Shown here in pieces: positions 16,119 to 25,141 of a stretch of DNA of 39,246 nucleotides. This DNA comes from CAZUNB01 sp044227985 (GTDB taxonomy: Bacteria > Patescibacteriota > Saccharimonadia > Saccharimonadales > JAGPDM01). The notes under the pieces were generated by a model. That model saw nothing but the letters and a program-made list of their open reading frames with translations, did not search any database and had not been told where the DNA came from. The first letter of the stretch is position 1; every line of letters begins with the position of its first letter. The stretch covers positions 1 to 39,246 of the forward strand of contig JBGAVT010000011.1 in assembly GCA_044227985.1 (NCBI GenBank), in the 5' to 3' direction. Both the position numbers and the translations under genes were made by a program.

Positions 16119-17345
16119 TTAAGCACCAATGCTCTGCGTAAGCTGTGAAAGGGGTCCAAAAACACTCAGAGCAATCGTACCGACAATCGTGCCGAGAATG
16201 ACAATCAAAATCGGCTCAATGATTGAGCTGAGTGATTCGGTAACCTCATCAACCTCACGTTCATAGAAGTCGGCTAGTTTTTCTAGCACGTTATCAATTT
16301 GGCCGGTCTCTTCGCCAACTGCGACCATCTGACTGAGGATAGGGGGAAAGATTTTGACGCGCGACAGTGGATCGCTCAGTGGCTTGCCGGCTTTGACTTC
16401 TTTGGCTGCTTCAAAAATGTGTCTTTCAATGACTTTGTTGCCAGAAGCTCGACCAGTTACTCTGAGGCTTTCGAGTACAGAAACACCAGCAGAGCTGAGG
16501 CTTGAAAAGGTTCGTGCGAAACGAGCAATTGCAACTTTAGTTAGGACTGGTCCGAGTACGGGGATTTTAAGTAGGGCGGCGTCAAAGTAGGGGCGACCTT
16601 TCTCGCTATGAAAATATCGCCAAGATAAAGTTCCACCGACCCCTAGAATTATAGCGGTAACGACGCCGTAATTAATTAAAATATCACTTATCAGAAGCAT
16701 TGCCTTGGTATAGATTGCTGGCTCATAGTCCTCACCACCAAGCTGAAAGATAATATCATTAATCTTTGGGACAACACTTGTCATCAAATAGATAAAAGCA
16801 ATAACCGTAATTGTCATAACGACAGCAGGATAGGTCATGGCACTCTTTAGCTTACCGCGTATCTCGGCATCTTTTTCCATTTGTAATGCTAGTCGATTAA
16901 AGACCTCATCCAAGATACCACCTGCTTCGCCAGCTTCGACCATGTTGACATAAACTGGGCTAAAAGCTTTTGGGAACTTGCCGAGAGATTCAGTGAATGA
17001 GTGGCCTTCTTCAACATCTCTAATGATATCGGGTAGTATTTTTGCTAGTGCTTTTGATTCAGTCTGCTTTGATAAGGTTTGCAGTGACCGAGTCAGTGGG
17101 ACGCCGGCTTCGATTAGTGTTGCTAGTTGACGAGTAAAGACAACTTTATCGTTAAGCTTTACGCCGGCTGGACCACCGATATTCATATTTAAGTTGAATT
17201 TTTTCTCGTTTATCGGTTTGAGCAGAATGACCTGCATTTGTTGTTCGCGAATACGCTCGGCCGCTTTTAACCTATTGTCGGCGGTAACGACGCCAGAGAC
17301 TTGTTTGCCGATTGTGTTTTTTGCAGTGTATTTAAATTTTGCCAT
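16119..17345 (-). CDS. pilC: Type IV pilus inner-membrane platform protein PilC
   Basis: PilC (GspF family) is the polytopic membrane protein on which the PilB motor acts to insert pilins. The 408-residue product has the usual length. It has an N-terminal segment beginning MAKFKYTAKNTIGKQVSGVV and two tandem GspF domains. The first contains FTRQLATLIEAGVPLTRSL and VEAGEAGGILDEVF; the second contains FARTFSSLSSAGVSVLESL and VGEETGQIDNVLEKLADFYE. Three hydrophobic helices are visible, at the end of domain one, in the middle and at the C-terminus. It starts 6 nt after the pilB stop, forming a pilB-pilC operon. Confidence 0.95.
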   Translation of the reverse strand: MAKFKYTAKNTIGKQVSGVVTADNRLKAAERIREQQMQVILLKPINEKKFNLNMNIGGPAGVKLNDKVVFTRQLATLIEAGVPLTRSLQTLSKQTESKALAKILPDIIRDVEEGHSFTESLGKFPKAFSPVYVNMVEAGEAGGILDEVFNRLALQMEKDAEIRGKLKSAMTYPAVVMTITVIAFIYLMTSVVPKINDIIFQLGGEDYEPAIYTKAMLLISDILINYGVVTAIILGVGGTLSWRYFHSEKGRPYFDAALLKIPVLGPVLTKVAIARFARTFSSLSSAGVSVLESLRVTGRASGNKVIERHIFEAAKEVKAGKPLSDPLSRVKIFPPILSQMVAVGEETGQIDNVLEKLADFYEREVDEVTESLSSIIEPILIVILGTIVGTIALSVFGPLSQLTQSIGA

Positions 17346-17351
17346 ACTTAG

Positions 17352-19196
17352 TTATTCCCTTGTTACTCTGAGTATTTCCTCGATTGTGGTGATTCCTTGC
17401 AGGGCTTTTATGAAACCATCTTGCTGCATGGTTATCATACCTTCTTTAATTGCTTGGGTTTGAATGTCAGTTGATGTCGCGCTAGCTACAATCATGTTCT
17501 GGATCTTCTCGCTCACACCGAGCACTTCATAGATACCGATTCGGCCACTGTAGCCAGTCTTTTCACAGTCAGTATCCTCGCCAATTTTTTCTCGCCATAA
17601 TGTCATTGATTTATCGGTTTGAGATTCATTTTCGATAATGTTCGTTTCTTTTGGTATTTCTGTTGGTTTTTGTTCGTCAACTTGACCACCAGAACTTTTT
17701 TCTTCTTCAAGCTTAGCTTTTTCACCAATTTCACGCTGAGCATTAGCCGTATCAAGTTGTTGTCCGACGGTCGACATGTCAAAAGTTTGTCTAATTTTTT
17801 CTAGCTGTTCGCCCTCGGGGTTATAGCTTTCACGGCAATTTGGGTTGAGTCGTCTGACTAATCGCTGGCCAATGACGGCTCGCACTGTACTGGCAATCAG
17901 AAATGGCTCAATATCCATTTCGAGTAGTCGTGGCAGAGCAGTCGCCGCATCATTTGTATGGAGCGTCGAGAACACGAGGTGTCCAGTTAGTGCTGCTTGA
18001 ATTGCTAGGTTTGCGGTTTCTCGGTCACGAATCTCACCGACCATAATAATGTTAGGGTCTTGACGAAGCAGGGCACGAAGACCGCTTGCAAAGGTCATGT
18101 TAGCTTTATTATTAACCTGCGTTTGATTAGTGCCTGGGATGCGATACTCGACTGGGTCTTCGATTGTACTGATATTAACGCTTGGTGTATTAAGCAGATT
18201 GAGAACTGAATAGAGCGTAGTCGACTTACCTGATCCAGTTGGTCCGGTTACGAGAATGATGCCGTGAGGTTGAGCAATCGAATGACGAATAGTTTCGAGA
18301 CTATGGCCCCAGTAGCCAAGCTCATCTAGAGTCAATGCTTTGGCAGATTCATCTAGTATACGCATTACGACCTTTTCGCCGTCCATAACTGGAAGTGTCG
18401 AAACACGCAGAGCAAACATATCACCATTGAGGCTAATCTTGAAACGGCCATCTTGTGGAGCGCGATGCTCATCAATTTTTAGACTACTTAGTATTTTGAT
18501 ACGACTCACTAAAGCTGACATGACCGACTTCGGCAATTTATTTGCTTCACGCAGTACGCCGTCAACCCGGTAGCGAACCTGCAGCATATTTTCTCGTGGT
18601 TCGATGTGGATATCGCTAGCTTTGCTTTTTATTGCATATTCAATCAGTAGGTTTACGGTCTGGGCAATCGGCGAATCTTCATCTATGTCCTGGCTGTCGA
18701 CGGCTTTATCGGTATCATCACTCTCGCCATCGTCTGAGACTACCTTTGAAAGCTCACTACCGATAGAATCCTTATATTCTTCAAGCGCTGTAGCGATTTC
18801 TTTACCTGTTGAAACATAGACTTGAAGACTCTGACCAAGAAGTTTTTGGATAAAGTCGATTGCCTGCAGATCATCTGGGTCTTCCATTGCGATTTTTGGG
18901 ACATCGTTGTCCATATCAAACAGAATTGCACGATAGGTTCGGGCGACTCGCTCTGGGATGAGTTTCATGATTGTTTTATCGATTTTTATATCAGTTAATG
19001 AGACGTACTCGATACCAATAATCTGGCCATATCGTTGTGCTAAGCTAGTTTCGTTGATGAGCTGTTGGCTTACAGCAATTTCTTGAATAGTGGTTTTTTG
19101 CTCAGCTGCTTCGATAGAGATACTATTAATTTTTTCAGGTGGAATCGAACCAATATCTTCGAGAATCTTTTGCATTGTTACGTCGGGAATCTTCAT
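17352..19196 (-). CDS. pilB: Type IV pilus extension ATPase PilB, with altered zinc region and acidic insert
   Basis: PilB is the hexameric GspE-family ATPase that powers pilus extension. The 614-residue protein has an N-terminal GspE domain and the motor core. Motifs are Walker A GPTGSGKS (318-325), Asp box TIEDPVEY, Walker B IIMVGEIRD (about 383-391) and His box GHLVFSTLHTNDA. The usual tetracysteine zinc module keeps only Cys454 (NPNC) and Cys544 (DTDC). Between them lies a charged, low-complexity stretch of about 70 residues (475-540). A second acidic linker sits at about 150-175. No retraction ATPase PilT is in the window. TATACT at 19236-19231 is a candidate -10. Confidence 0.94.
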   Translation of the reverse strand: MKIPDVTMQKILEDIGSIPPEKINSISIEAAEQKTTIQEIAVSQQLINETSLAQRYGQIIGIEYVSLTDIKIDKTIMKLIPERVARTYRAILFDMDNDVPKIAMEDPDDLQAIDFIQKLLGQSLQVYVSTGKEIATALEEYKDSIGSELSKVVSDDGESDDTDKAVDSQDIDEDSPIAQTVNLLIEYAIKSKASDIHIEPRENMLQVRYRVDGVLREANKLPKSVMSALVSRIKILSSLKIDEHRAPQDGRFKISLNGDMFALRVSTLPVMDGEKVVMRILDESAKALTLDELGYWGHSLETIRHSIAQPHGIILVTGPTGSGKSTTLYSVLNLLNTPSVNISTIEDPVEYRIPGTNQTQVNNKANMTFASGLRALLRQDPNIIMVGEIRDRETANLAIQAALTGHLVFSTLHTNDAATALPRLLEMDIEPFLIASTVRAVIGQRLVRRLNPNCRESYNPEGEQLEKIRQTFDMSTVGQQLDTANAQREIGEKAKLEEEKSSGGQVDEQKPTEIPKETNIIENESQTDKSMTLWREKIGEDTDCEKTGYSGRIGIYEVLGVSEKIQNMIVASATSTDIQTQAIKEGMITMQQDGFIKALQGITTIEEILRVTRE

Positions 19197-19280
19197 AATC
19201 TATCCGTTTCTACCACCATTATCTTCGATTAGTATAGCGCTTATTGTTATCTATAACTACCCTTAGACTGGGTTTACTTG

Positions 19281-19289
19281 TGTTACAAT
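19281..19289 (+). promoter_or_regulatory. Extended -10 promoter of recA
   Basis: TGTTACAAT (hexamer 19284-19289) precedes a leader of about 24 nt that carries GAGGG before the ATG at 19320. No LexA-type box is evident. Confidence 0.5.
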
Positions 19290-19319
19290 TTGAGATGAAA
19301 TAAGCGAGGGAAATTAGGT

Positions 19320-20360
19320 ATGGCAAAAAAAGATAGCAAGACTACTAAAGTTGGAAAAGACGGAGATGGTGACAAGAATAATAAAGAAGAAGCTCTGAAG
19401 CTGGCAATTAGCCAAATTGAGAAACAATTCGGCACCGGAAGTATGATGCGACTCGGTGAGAATATGAAAGTTAACGTTGAGCGCTTTAGCTCTGGAAGCG
19501 TTAGCCTCGATCTTGCACTTGGTGGCGGGTTTCCAAAAGGACGGGTTATTGAAGTTTATGGTCCTGAAAGTAGTGGTAAAACTACTCTGACACTGCACGC
19601 TGTTGCCGAGATTCAAAAAGCGGGCGGTCAGGCAGCTTTTATCGATGCAGAGCACGCACTTGATCCCGAATATGCAAAGCGAATTGGTGTCGATACTGAA
19701 AAACTTTTGATTTCACAGCCCGATACTGGTGAGCAAGCACTCGAAATCGTTGAAACTTTGGTTCGTTCAAATGCAGTTGATTTGGTCGTGATTGATTCAG
19801 TTGCGGCACTAACGCCTCGCGCAGAAATTGAAGGTGAGATGGGTGATGCTCATATGGGTCTGCAGGCCAGATTGATGAGCCAAGCATTACGAAAACTTAC
19901 TAGTGTGATTAGCCGTAGTAAATGTACGGTTATTTTCATCAACCAAATTCGTATGAAGATTGGTGTTATGTTTGGAAACCCGGAGACAACTACTGGTGGA
20001 AATGCACTTAAATTCTATAGCTCGGTTCGACTCGATATTCGTCGCTCTGGCCAGATAAAAGATGGTGATGATATTATCGGAAATCAAGTCAGAGTAAAAG
20101 TCGTTAAGAATAAAGTTGCACCGCCGTTCAAATTAGCGGAATTCGATATTATGTACAACCAAGGAATTAGTAAAAGTGGCGACCTTTTAAATCTCGCAGT
20201 TAAATATGAGATTGTCGGTAAAGCTGGTGCTTGGTTCGACTACAATGACGAAAAAATCGGCCAAGGCAAAGAAGCTGCTAAGCAGTGGCTGTCTGATCAT
20301 CCAAAAGAAATGGAAACGATTGAAAAAGCAGTTCGTACTGCCTCGATGCCAAAAGAATAG
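19320..20360 (+). CDS. recA: Recombinase RecA
   Basis: RecA polymerises on single-stranded DNA, pairs it with homologous duplex and drives recombination and uptake-dependent transformation. The 346-residue protein is full length. Walker A is GPESSGKT (81-88). IDAEHALDP, VVIDSVAAL (Walker B) and INQIRMKIGVMFGNPETTTGG (loop L2 region) are intact. The N-terminus is lysine-rich and extended relative to many RecAs. The gene diverges from pilB and its 3' end lies 5 bp from the stop of the converging uppP. RecX is encoded about 3.5 kb downstream rather than adjacent. Confidence 0.98.
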   Translation: MAKKDSKTTKVGKDGDGDKNNKEEALKLAISQIEKQFGTGSMMRLGENMKVNVERFSSGSVSLDLALGGGFPKGRVIEVYGPESSGKTTLTLHAVAEIQKAGGQAAFIDAEHALDPEYAKRIGVDTEKLLISQPDTGEQALEIVETLVRSNAVDLVVIDSVAALTPRAEIEGEMGDAHMGLQARLMSQALRKLTSVISRSKCTVIFINQIRMKIGVMFGNPETTTGGNALKFYSSVRLDIRRSGQIKDGDDIIGNQVRVKVVKNKVAPPFKLAEFDIMYNQGISKSGDLLNLAVKYEIVGKAGAWFDYNDEKIGQGKEAAKQWLSDHPKEMETIEKAVRTASMPKE

Positions 20361-20365
20361 TCTGC

Positions 20366-21166
20366 TTAGCTGAGAACTAATAGAACTACTATTGCTAGAA
20401 TTATTCGGTAGTAGCCAAAAACTGCTAGCGAATGTTTGTTGATGAATTTCAAGAAGAAACGGATTGCGAAAAGCCCAGCAACAAACGATACAACCAATCC
20501 AGTTATGAATAGTGGGATATCAGCAGCGTTTATGATATCTAGTTTTCTGATTAGTTCAACCGCGCTGGCGGCAGTAATAAGTGGGATTGCTGCCATAAAT
20601 GAATAATCAACCGCCGTCTTTCGATCCATCCCTGCAATTCCACCACCGATGATGGTCGAAGCAGCACGCGAGACACCAGGCCACAGACTAGCGACTTGCA
20701 TCAGTCCGACTATTAGTGCTTGTTTTGGCTTAATCGAATCTAAATTTTTGGTTTCAGTTGATTTGTTCGGTAGTTTATCAAATAAAATAAGGGCGATACC
20801 ACCGACTATTAAGCCGATAGACACGCTAATTGGGTTAAATAGTTTTTCTGTAATTACGTCCTTGAAAACTAATCCAACGATGCTTGCTGGCAAAGAGGTA
20901 ATTAGAAGTAGTTTCAAGCCATTAAACTGAGAAAAGCCCGTTTTCTTTTTTGAATAGAAGGGTATTAAATCAACTAGTTTTTCAAAGTAAATCACGACTG
21001 CAGCCATCATAGCCGCAGACTGAATAACTACTTCGAATAAAGCAGCTTTTTCTCCAGTGAAATCGAGGAAGTGACCGACAATAATTAAATGTCCGGTTGA
21101 TGAAACAGGGATGAATTCGGTTAGACCTTCGACAATTCCTAAGATGAGTGCAATTATTATTTCCAT
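20366..21166 (-). CDS. uppP: Undecaprenyl-diphosphatase UppP/BacA
   Basis: UppP removes a phosphate from undecaprenyl diphosphate at the outer face of the membrane and so recycles the lipid carrier for peptidoglycan. The product from the ATG at 21166 has 266 residues and begins MEIIIALILGIVEGLTEFIPVSSTGH, which includes the conserved E-rich and P-loop-like motifs. The second signature PGVSRAASTI is near residue 155, and about eight membrane segments are visible. An upstream ATG at 21214 would lie before the promoter and is rejected. Its stop is 5 bp from the recA stop. Confidence 0.95.
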   Translation of the reverse strand: MEIIIALILGIVEGLTEFIPVSSTGHLIIVGHFLDFTGEKAALFEVVIQSAAMMAAVVIYFEKLVDLIPFYSKKKTGFSQFNGLKLLLITSLPASIVGLVFKDVITEKLFNPISVSIGLIVGGIALILFDKLPNKSTETKNLDSIKPKQALIVGLMQVASLWPGVSRAASTIIGGGIAGMDRKTAVDYSFMAAIPLITAASAVELIRKLDIINAADIPLFITGLVVSFVAGLFAIRFFLKFINKHSLAVFGYYRIILAIVVLLVLS

Positions 21167-21172
21167 ATCGAT

Positions 21173-21178
21173 AGTATA
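21173..21178 (-). promoter_or_regulatory. -10 element of uppP, predicted leaderless
   Basis: TATACT on the minus strand (21178-21173) is exactly 6 nt before the ATG at 21166, with no ribosome site between. Confidence 0.55.
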
Positions 21179-21287
21179 CGATATTATTCCAGCTTTGCCC
21201 CACATAAAAAACATAGACTGTAGTTGGTTTTACTTTGTATCGCTAGGCATGTGATGTATAGATATTATACTGTGGTAAAGTCTAGGG

Positions 21288-22145
21288 ATGACCTGGCAAA
21301 TTCTCCTTGGTATTCATCTGTTGTTCAGCACTGCTTATGCTTTGCTTCTAAGGCAACTTGCTAGTGAAGTAAAAGGCTATGCCCGTTTAGTCTCAGCAAT
21401 TATGTATGTTTTCGTAGTTCTTCCTGGTGGAGTTGCAGTTGCGCTCGTGCTTGGTGATATTTCGTTCAGATTTTCACCCGCGGTTATCGGCATATTGTTA
21501 CTGGCAGGTGTTTTGTTCGCAATTACCAACATTGCCGCTTATCGAGCTAACGAAGAACTCGATGCTGCTCAGTTTTCAATCATTACCAATCTCGAATCGT
21601 TTTTTACAATTATGGTCGCAGGATTATTTCTCGGCGAACGGTTGAGTTTTATTGAAGTAGTAGGAGTTGTTCTGCTCGTCGCTTCTGCAATTATGATTAC
21701 CGTTGAGCGAGTTGGTAAGAAAACATTTCGGATTACGAAGGGTAGTTGGACTGCGATTATTTCGAGTATTGTCTTGGCCGGTGCGGTTACTGCCGAGAAA
21801 TATTTGCTCGGGCAGATGAACTTGGCTAGTTATATGATTGTAGGCTGGGGATTACAGACAGCTTCGATGGTTTGGTTAGCATTCCCAGAGCGTGGCAAGT
21901 TGAAGAGCTTAAAACCAAAACAATTACGACATATCGCATTACTTGGATTTATGCGTTTAGGTGTTGGATTGGCTTTTATTAAAGCAATTCAGTTGGTTGA
22001 TGTCTCAGTGCTTTCAAGCGCACGTAGCTATAAACCAGTACTCGTGTTTATCTTTGCGCTATTAGTTTTACATGAACGTAAACACTTCTGGCGTAAATTA
22101 TTCGCTAGCATTCTCGCCACAATAGGACTATTGCTCTTAATTTGA
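21288..22145 (+). CDS. EamA/DMT-superfamily transporter
   Basis: The 285-residue protein is almost wholly hydrophobic with about ten membrane helices. They are arranged as two repeats of five, the layout of drug/metabolite transporters. Marks of the family are the N-terminal helix, the FSIITNLESFFTIMVAGLFLGERLS block closing the first repeat, and VDVSVLSSARSYKPVLVFIFALLVLHER closing the second. The glutamate-rich end of each (GER and HER) is typical of EamA domains. The substrate is unknown. Candidate -10 elements are TATACT (21266-21271) and TGGTAAAGT 6 nt before the ATG. The stop overlaps the 3' end of the converging gene by 9 nt. Confidence 0.85.
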   Translation: MTWQILLGIHLLFSTAYALLLRQLASEVKGYARLVSAIMYVFVVLPGGVAVALVLGDISFRFSPAVIGILLLAGVLFAITNIAAYRANEELDAAQFSIITNLESFFTIMVAGLFLGERLSFIEVVGVVLLVASAIMITVERVGKKTFRITKGSWTAIISSIVLAGAVTAEKYLLGQMNLASYMIVGWGLQTASMVWLAFPERGKLKSLKPKQLRHIALLGFMRLGVGLAFIKAIQLVDVSVLSSARSYKPVLVFIFALLVLHERKHFWRKLFASILATIGLLLLI

Positions 22146-23810
22146 CTTAGCTAAGAGAACTACTCTACCGTCAAGGTCTACCGTATTTCCTTCTTGGTCT
22201 ATAGAGTGTGATTTTGGGGGTAATTTAAATCCCATATCAGTAAGTTTTTGTCGTTCATTTTGGCCAGTTCGTATCCTGGTAATTCGCTCCTGTATTCCGT
22301 CTTCTCGTCTTTCATCTCTATCGGCGAGTATCGAAAGACCAGTCGTACTAGCTAGTCCGACTTTTACGACTGTTGGTAGGCCGGTATCGGAGACTCGGTC
22401 GAGAACGAGTGTTCCTGCTCCTAACCCAGCAACTGCCAGCCAACCACTTTTTCCGTATGCATTTCTTCCCATAGCTGTAGCGAGTCGCTTCATTCGATTT
22501 GGTTTGTTTGTTTCAGGCACTGTATCGGTTGTATCGCCATCCTCAAATCTGCTTATTGCTATATCAAAACTTTCTCTGGCTGTTTGTATGAGTCTGTTTG
22601 TGAACGAAGCCTGTGAAAAAGATTGAGGTTTTGAGTCCGTTTCCGATAAGCCTATCTTGCTACCTTTTCGTGCATCTTCGCCAGTGATAGCATCCACGAC
22701 TGGCTTATCCGCAGAACCATCAAGCCAAGGAGAACCATCTTCAACTTCTGCCAGTTTAACCTTTGCTGCAAGATCAGATAAGGTATCATCGCTTGGGCTT
22801 GATCCCGTCTCATCAGGATCAAGACTTTCAAGACTATCGGGTGCGGATTGTTCAGCTTGATTTGGACTCCAAACTACTTCTCCGTCTGGTCCCAAAGTGT
22901 CACCAGTGGCTTTGTCTCGGGCCAAATCACCTGTATGCACTTGAGCGCCATTCCTTATAGCTCTTATTGCCTGTATGGGTTTTATTCCAGCACCCAAATA
23001 TCCTGCTCCAACAATAATTCCGCCAACTCTCCATGGCGTACTGAGTTCTGCGGGATTAAATGCGTACAAAGTAACTAATCCTCCGCCAACTCCATTAAAC
23101 CAAACACGTTTAGCAATGTCCCGCCGTCTGTCGTGTTTTTCTCTTGCTTTATCGCTTGCCGCTAGGGAATCTTCGCGGTCTTGTTTCACTTGGTCAACAT
23201 CAACGCCGAGCCTAAAAAGTAAAAACTCTCTTACACCGGATTTGTGTAATTCCGTCCCGATTTGTCTTCTTCGCCTTTCTGCTTCCTGTATTATTTCACT
23301 GCTTAATGATTCCCGTACCTGATCGTCATCAATTGCCATAAACTTTTGTAGTAGTTTAACGCGTTCGCTGATTTCTGGTTCGTCTTGTTGATCGTTTGGT
23401 AAAATATCATCGATTGCTGCTCGTGCTAAATCTTCACCGAATAGATGCTCGCCTCGGCGGTCTTCTTGGGGAAAATCAGGATTAGAAAAAATTCTGTTAA
23501 CCACGCTATTAAACACTTCACCTGCTAAATTATTTGCTGCGAAGACTATTGGTTGATCCTGAGGATAACTAGCCCTAGAAGCAACAGAATCTACTAAGGC
23601 CGTTAAGCCTGACAATAGTTCAGAATCTGCGCCTCTGTCTTCTAATTCATCGAGTGAAAAACCATCTACAAATCCAGTATCTCTCAATCCGTATAAACCA
23701 AGTAATGGATCGTCTCTTGGGTCTGTACGACGGTCTGACGGATCAAGATTAAAATCACTATCTTCAGGGTCGGTAAAACCTAAACTGTTTGAACCACCTT
23801 CAATACCCAT
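22137..23810 (-). CDS. Unrecognised 557-residue acidic protein with hydrophobic segments
   Basis: I do not recognise this protein. The first about 200 residues are acidic and rich in Asp, Glu and Arg. Around 235-275 lies a hydrophobic pair (GGGLVTLYAF and IIVGAGYLGAGI). A disordered, acidic linker with many Ser, Asp and Pro spans about 300-400. A second hydrophobic region follows (WLAVAGLGAGTLVL and VKVGLASTTGLSIL, about 470-505), then a basic tail. There is no signal peptide, so a membrane-associated but largely cytoplasmic protein is likely. The start is supported by TAGGAG upstream and by a near-consensus promoter. It diverges from recX and overlaps the DMT transporter by 9 nt tail to tail. 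A lineage-specific protein is the best description. Confidence 0.75.
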   Translation of the reverse strand: MGIEGGSNSLGFTDPEDSDFNLDPSDRRTDPRDDPLLGLYGLRDTGFVDGFSLDELEDRGADSELLSGLTALVDSVASRASYPQDQPIVFAANNLAGEVFNSVVNRIFSNPDFPQEDRRGEHLFGEDLARAAIDDILPNDQQDEPEISERVKLLQKFMAIDDDQVRESLSSEIIQEAERRRRQIGTELHKSGVREFLLFRLGVDVDQVKQDREDSLAASDKAREKHDRRRDIAKRVWFNGVGGGLVTLYAFNPAELSTPWRVGGIIVGAGYLGAGIKPIQAIRAIRNGAQVHTGDLARDKATGDTLGPDGEVVWSPNQAEQSAPDSLESLDPDETGSSPSDDTLSDLAAKVKLAEVEDGSPWLDGSADKPVVDAITGEDARKGSKIGLSETDSKPQSFSQASFTNRLIQTARESFDIAISRFEDGDTTDTVPETNKPNRMKRLATAMGRNAYGKSGWLAVAGLGAGTLVLDRVSDTGLPTVVKVGLASTTGLSILADRDERREDGIQERITRIRTGQNERQKLTDMGFKLPPKSHSIDQEGNTVDLDGRVVLLAKSN

Positions 23811-23851
23811 GCAAATCTCCTAAATTTGTGCTAAATAAATAACTAGGTTTT

Positions 23852-23879
23852 AGTATACTATAAAATGTAATATTGTCAA
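23852..23879 (-). promoter_or_regulatory. Strong promoter of the unrecognised 557-residue protein
   Basis: Minus-strand TTGACA (23879-23874), a 16-bp spacer and TATACT (23857-23852). The leader of about 35 nt carries TAGGAG before the ATG. Confidence 0.78.
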
Positions 23880-23904
23880 TAGAGCTAAATTATTTCTTAA
23901 TACT

Positions 23905-23913
23905 TGCTATACT
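23905..23913 (+). promoter_or_regulatory. Extended -10 promoter of recX, predicted leaderless
   Basis: TGCTATACT (hexamer 23908-23913) is 6 nt before the ATG at 23920. There is no ribosome site. Confidence 0.65.
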
Positions 23914-23919
23914 TACCTC

Positions 23920-24531
23920 ATGAAAATTACAGATATAAAACCACAAGTCCGAGCGCAAGATCGGGTCAGTGTGTTTGTCGATAAGAAATACAGTTTTAGC
24001 TTAAGTCTTGCTCAGGTTGAGAAAAATACTCTTAAAATCGGTCAAGAGATCTCAGAGAACCAACTGGTTGAATTGAAAAGCCAATCGGATTTCGGCAAGA
24101 CTCTTGATCGAGTTTTGCGTTGGTTGAGTTCGCGGCCTCACTCACGTTATGAGCTAGAGCAATACGCCTATCGTAAGAAAATTGAACCAGATAGCTTAAC
24201 GTTGATTATAGAAAAGTTGGAAGGATGGGGTTATCTCAACGATGCAGAGTTTGCTCGAGCCTTTACTGCTAGTCGAAGAGCTAGCGGCCGTAACAGCGTC
24301 AGAAAAATAAAGCTCGAATTGCGAGCTAAAGGAGTCGACCAAGATATCATTGATCAAGCGCTCGACAACGGTGAGGTTGACGACCGAGAAGTATTAAAGA
24401 AACTAGTTGAGAAAAAACGACAGATTCCTCGCTATAAAGAAAATAAAAAGATTATAGAATTCTTATTGCGAAAAGGCTTTAATTATCAGGATGTTCGCGA
24501 GGTCCTAGCTGAGGTAGACGAAGAGGCTTGA
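23920..24531 (+). CDS. recX: RecA regulator RecX
   Basis: RecX binds RecA filaments and limits or tunes their activity. The protein has 203 residues and is helix-rich, with three tandem three-helix repeats. Typical blocks are LSSRPHSRYELEQYAYRK, LEGWGYLNDAEFARAFTASR and VRKIKLELRAKGVDQDIIDQAL. The N-terminal about 60 residues form a short beta-rich extension seen in many Gram-positive-type RecX proteins. It has its own leaderless-type promoter 6 nt upstream. Its last 46 nt overlap the 3' end of the converging PRC-barrel gene on the other strand. Confidence 0.92.
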   Translation: MKITDIKPQVRAQDRVSVFVDKKYSFSLSLAQVEKNTLKIGQEISENQLVELKSQSDFGKTLDRVLRWLSSRPHSRYELEQYAYRKKIEPDSLTLIIEKLEGWGYLNDAEFARAFTASRRASGRNSVRKIKLELRAKGVDQDIIDQALDNGEVDDREVLKKLVEKKRQIPRYKENKKIIEFLLRKGFNYQDVREVLAEVDEEA

Positions 24532-25061
24532 GCGGTGTTGCCTGGTATCGGTACAACCTGCTTCTTTTTAACTGGTTGTTTGAGAACTGCTTCAGCCACA
24601 TAAACTTTTTTATCAGTTACTTTTTTGACTGAACCACGGGAAATCAATAAATTAGAGTCAAGAGGATTTTTCCAGATAGGACGTCGAACATTTATCTGCA
24701 TGATCTGTAGGCTGCCATTGACGGCGTAGTCTTCGATTACACCAAGCGGAGTCTTCTTTTTTTCAGTTAAAACTTTCTTGCCGATTAGCTGATAATCAAT
24801 CTCTATCAACTCTTTATGTCGCATCAGATCGTCGGTATCGACGATGTCTTCGAGGTCATCGATGACCGCTTTGTTACCAGCAAGTTGCCGAATATCTTTA
24901 ACTAGCAACATCTTAGATTCTTTCTTTTTGCTGTCGACCCAAAATGCCGTCACCTGCAAGTTGTGTGGATTAATCAATGGTCGCGTCAATGTGGCGACTG
25001 GCGCTCCTGCTCGGAGATTAAAAACTTTGATATTTTCTAGGGTTGAGGCAAGACGTAGCAT
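24486..25061 (-). CDS. PRC-barrel domain protein
   Basis: A 191-residue soluble protein carries what look like two PRC-barrel units. The first has RAGAPVATLTRPLINPHNLQVTAFWVDS followed by LLVKDIRQLAG. The second has YQLIGKKVLTEKKKTPLGVIEDYAV. PRC barrels are small beta domains found in RimM and photosynthetic reaction-centre H subunits. They usually mediate RNA, protein or membrane-complex contacts. The C-terminus is a basic then Ser/Thr/Ala-rich tail, and that tail is encoded in the 46-nt overlap with recX. The promoter is TGCTACAAT with 6 nt to the ATG. Specific function is unknown. Confidence 0.75.
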   Translation of the reverse strand: MLRLASTLENIKVFNLRAGAPVATLTRPLINPHNLQVTAFWVDSKKKESKMLLVKDIRQLAGNKAVIDDLEDIVDTDDLMRHKELIEIDYQLIGKKVLTEKKKTPLGVIEDYAVNGSLQIMQINVRRPIWKNPLDSNLLISRGSVKKVTDKKVYVAEAVLKQPVKKKQVVPIPGNTAQASSSTSARTSRTS

Positions 25062-25067
25062 GGCTAT

Positions 25068-25076
25068 ATTGTAGCA
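25068..25076 (-). promoter_or_regulatory. Extended -10 promoter of the PRC-barrel gene, predicted leaderless
   Basis: TGCTACAAT on the minus strand (hexamer 25073-25068) lies 6 nt before the ATG at 25061. Confidence 0.6.
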
Positions 25077-25141
25077 CTAGATGCTAATGCTCTTCTATAT
25101 CTAGATATATTTCATTATCTTATTGTAATGGTTAAGCGCTA

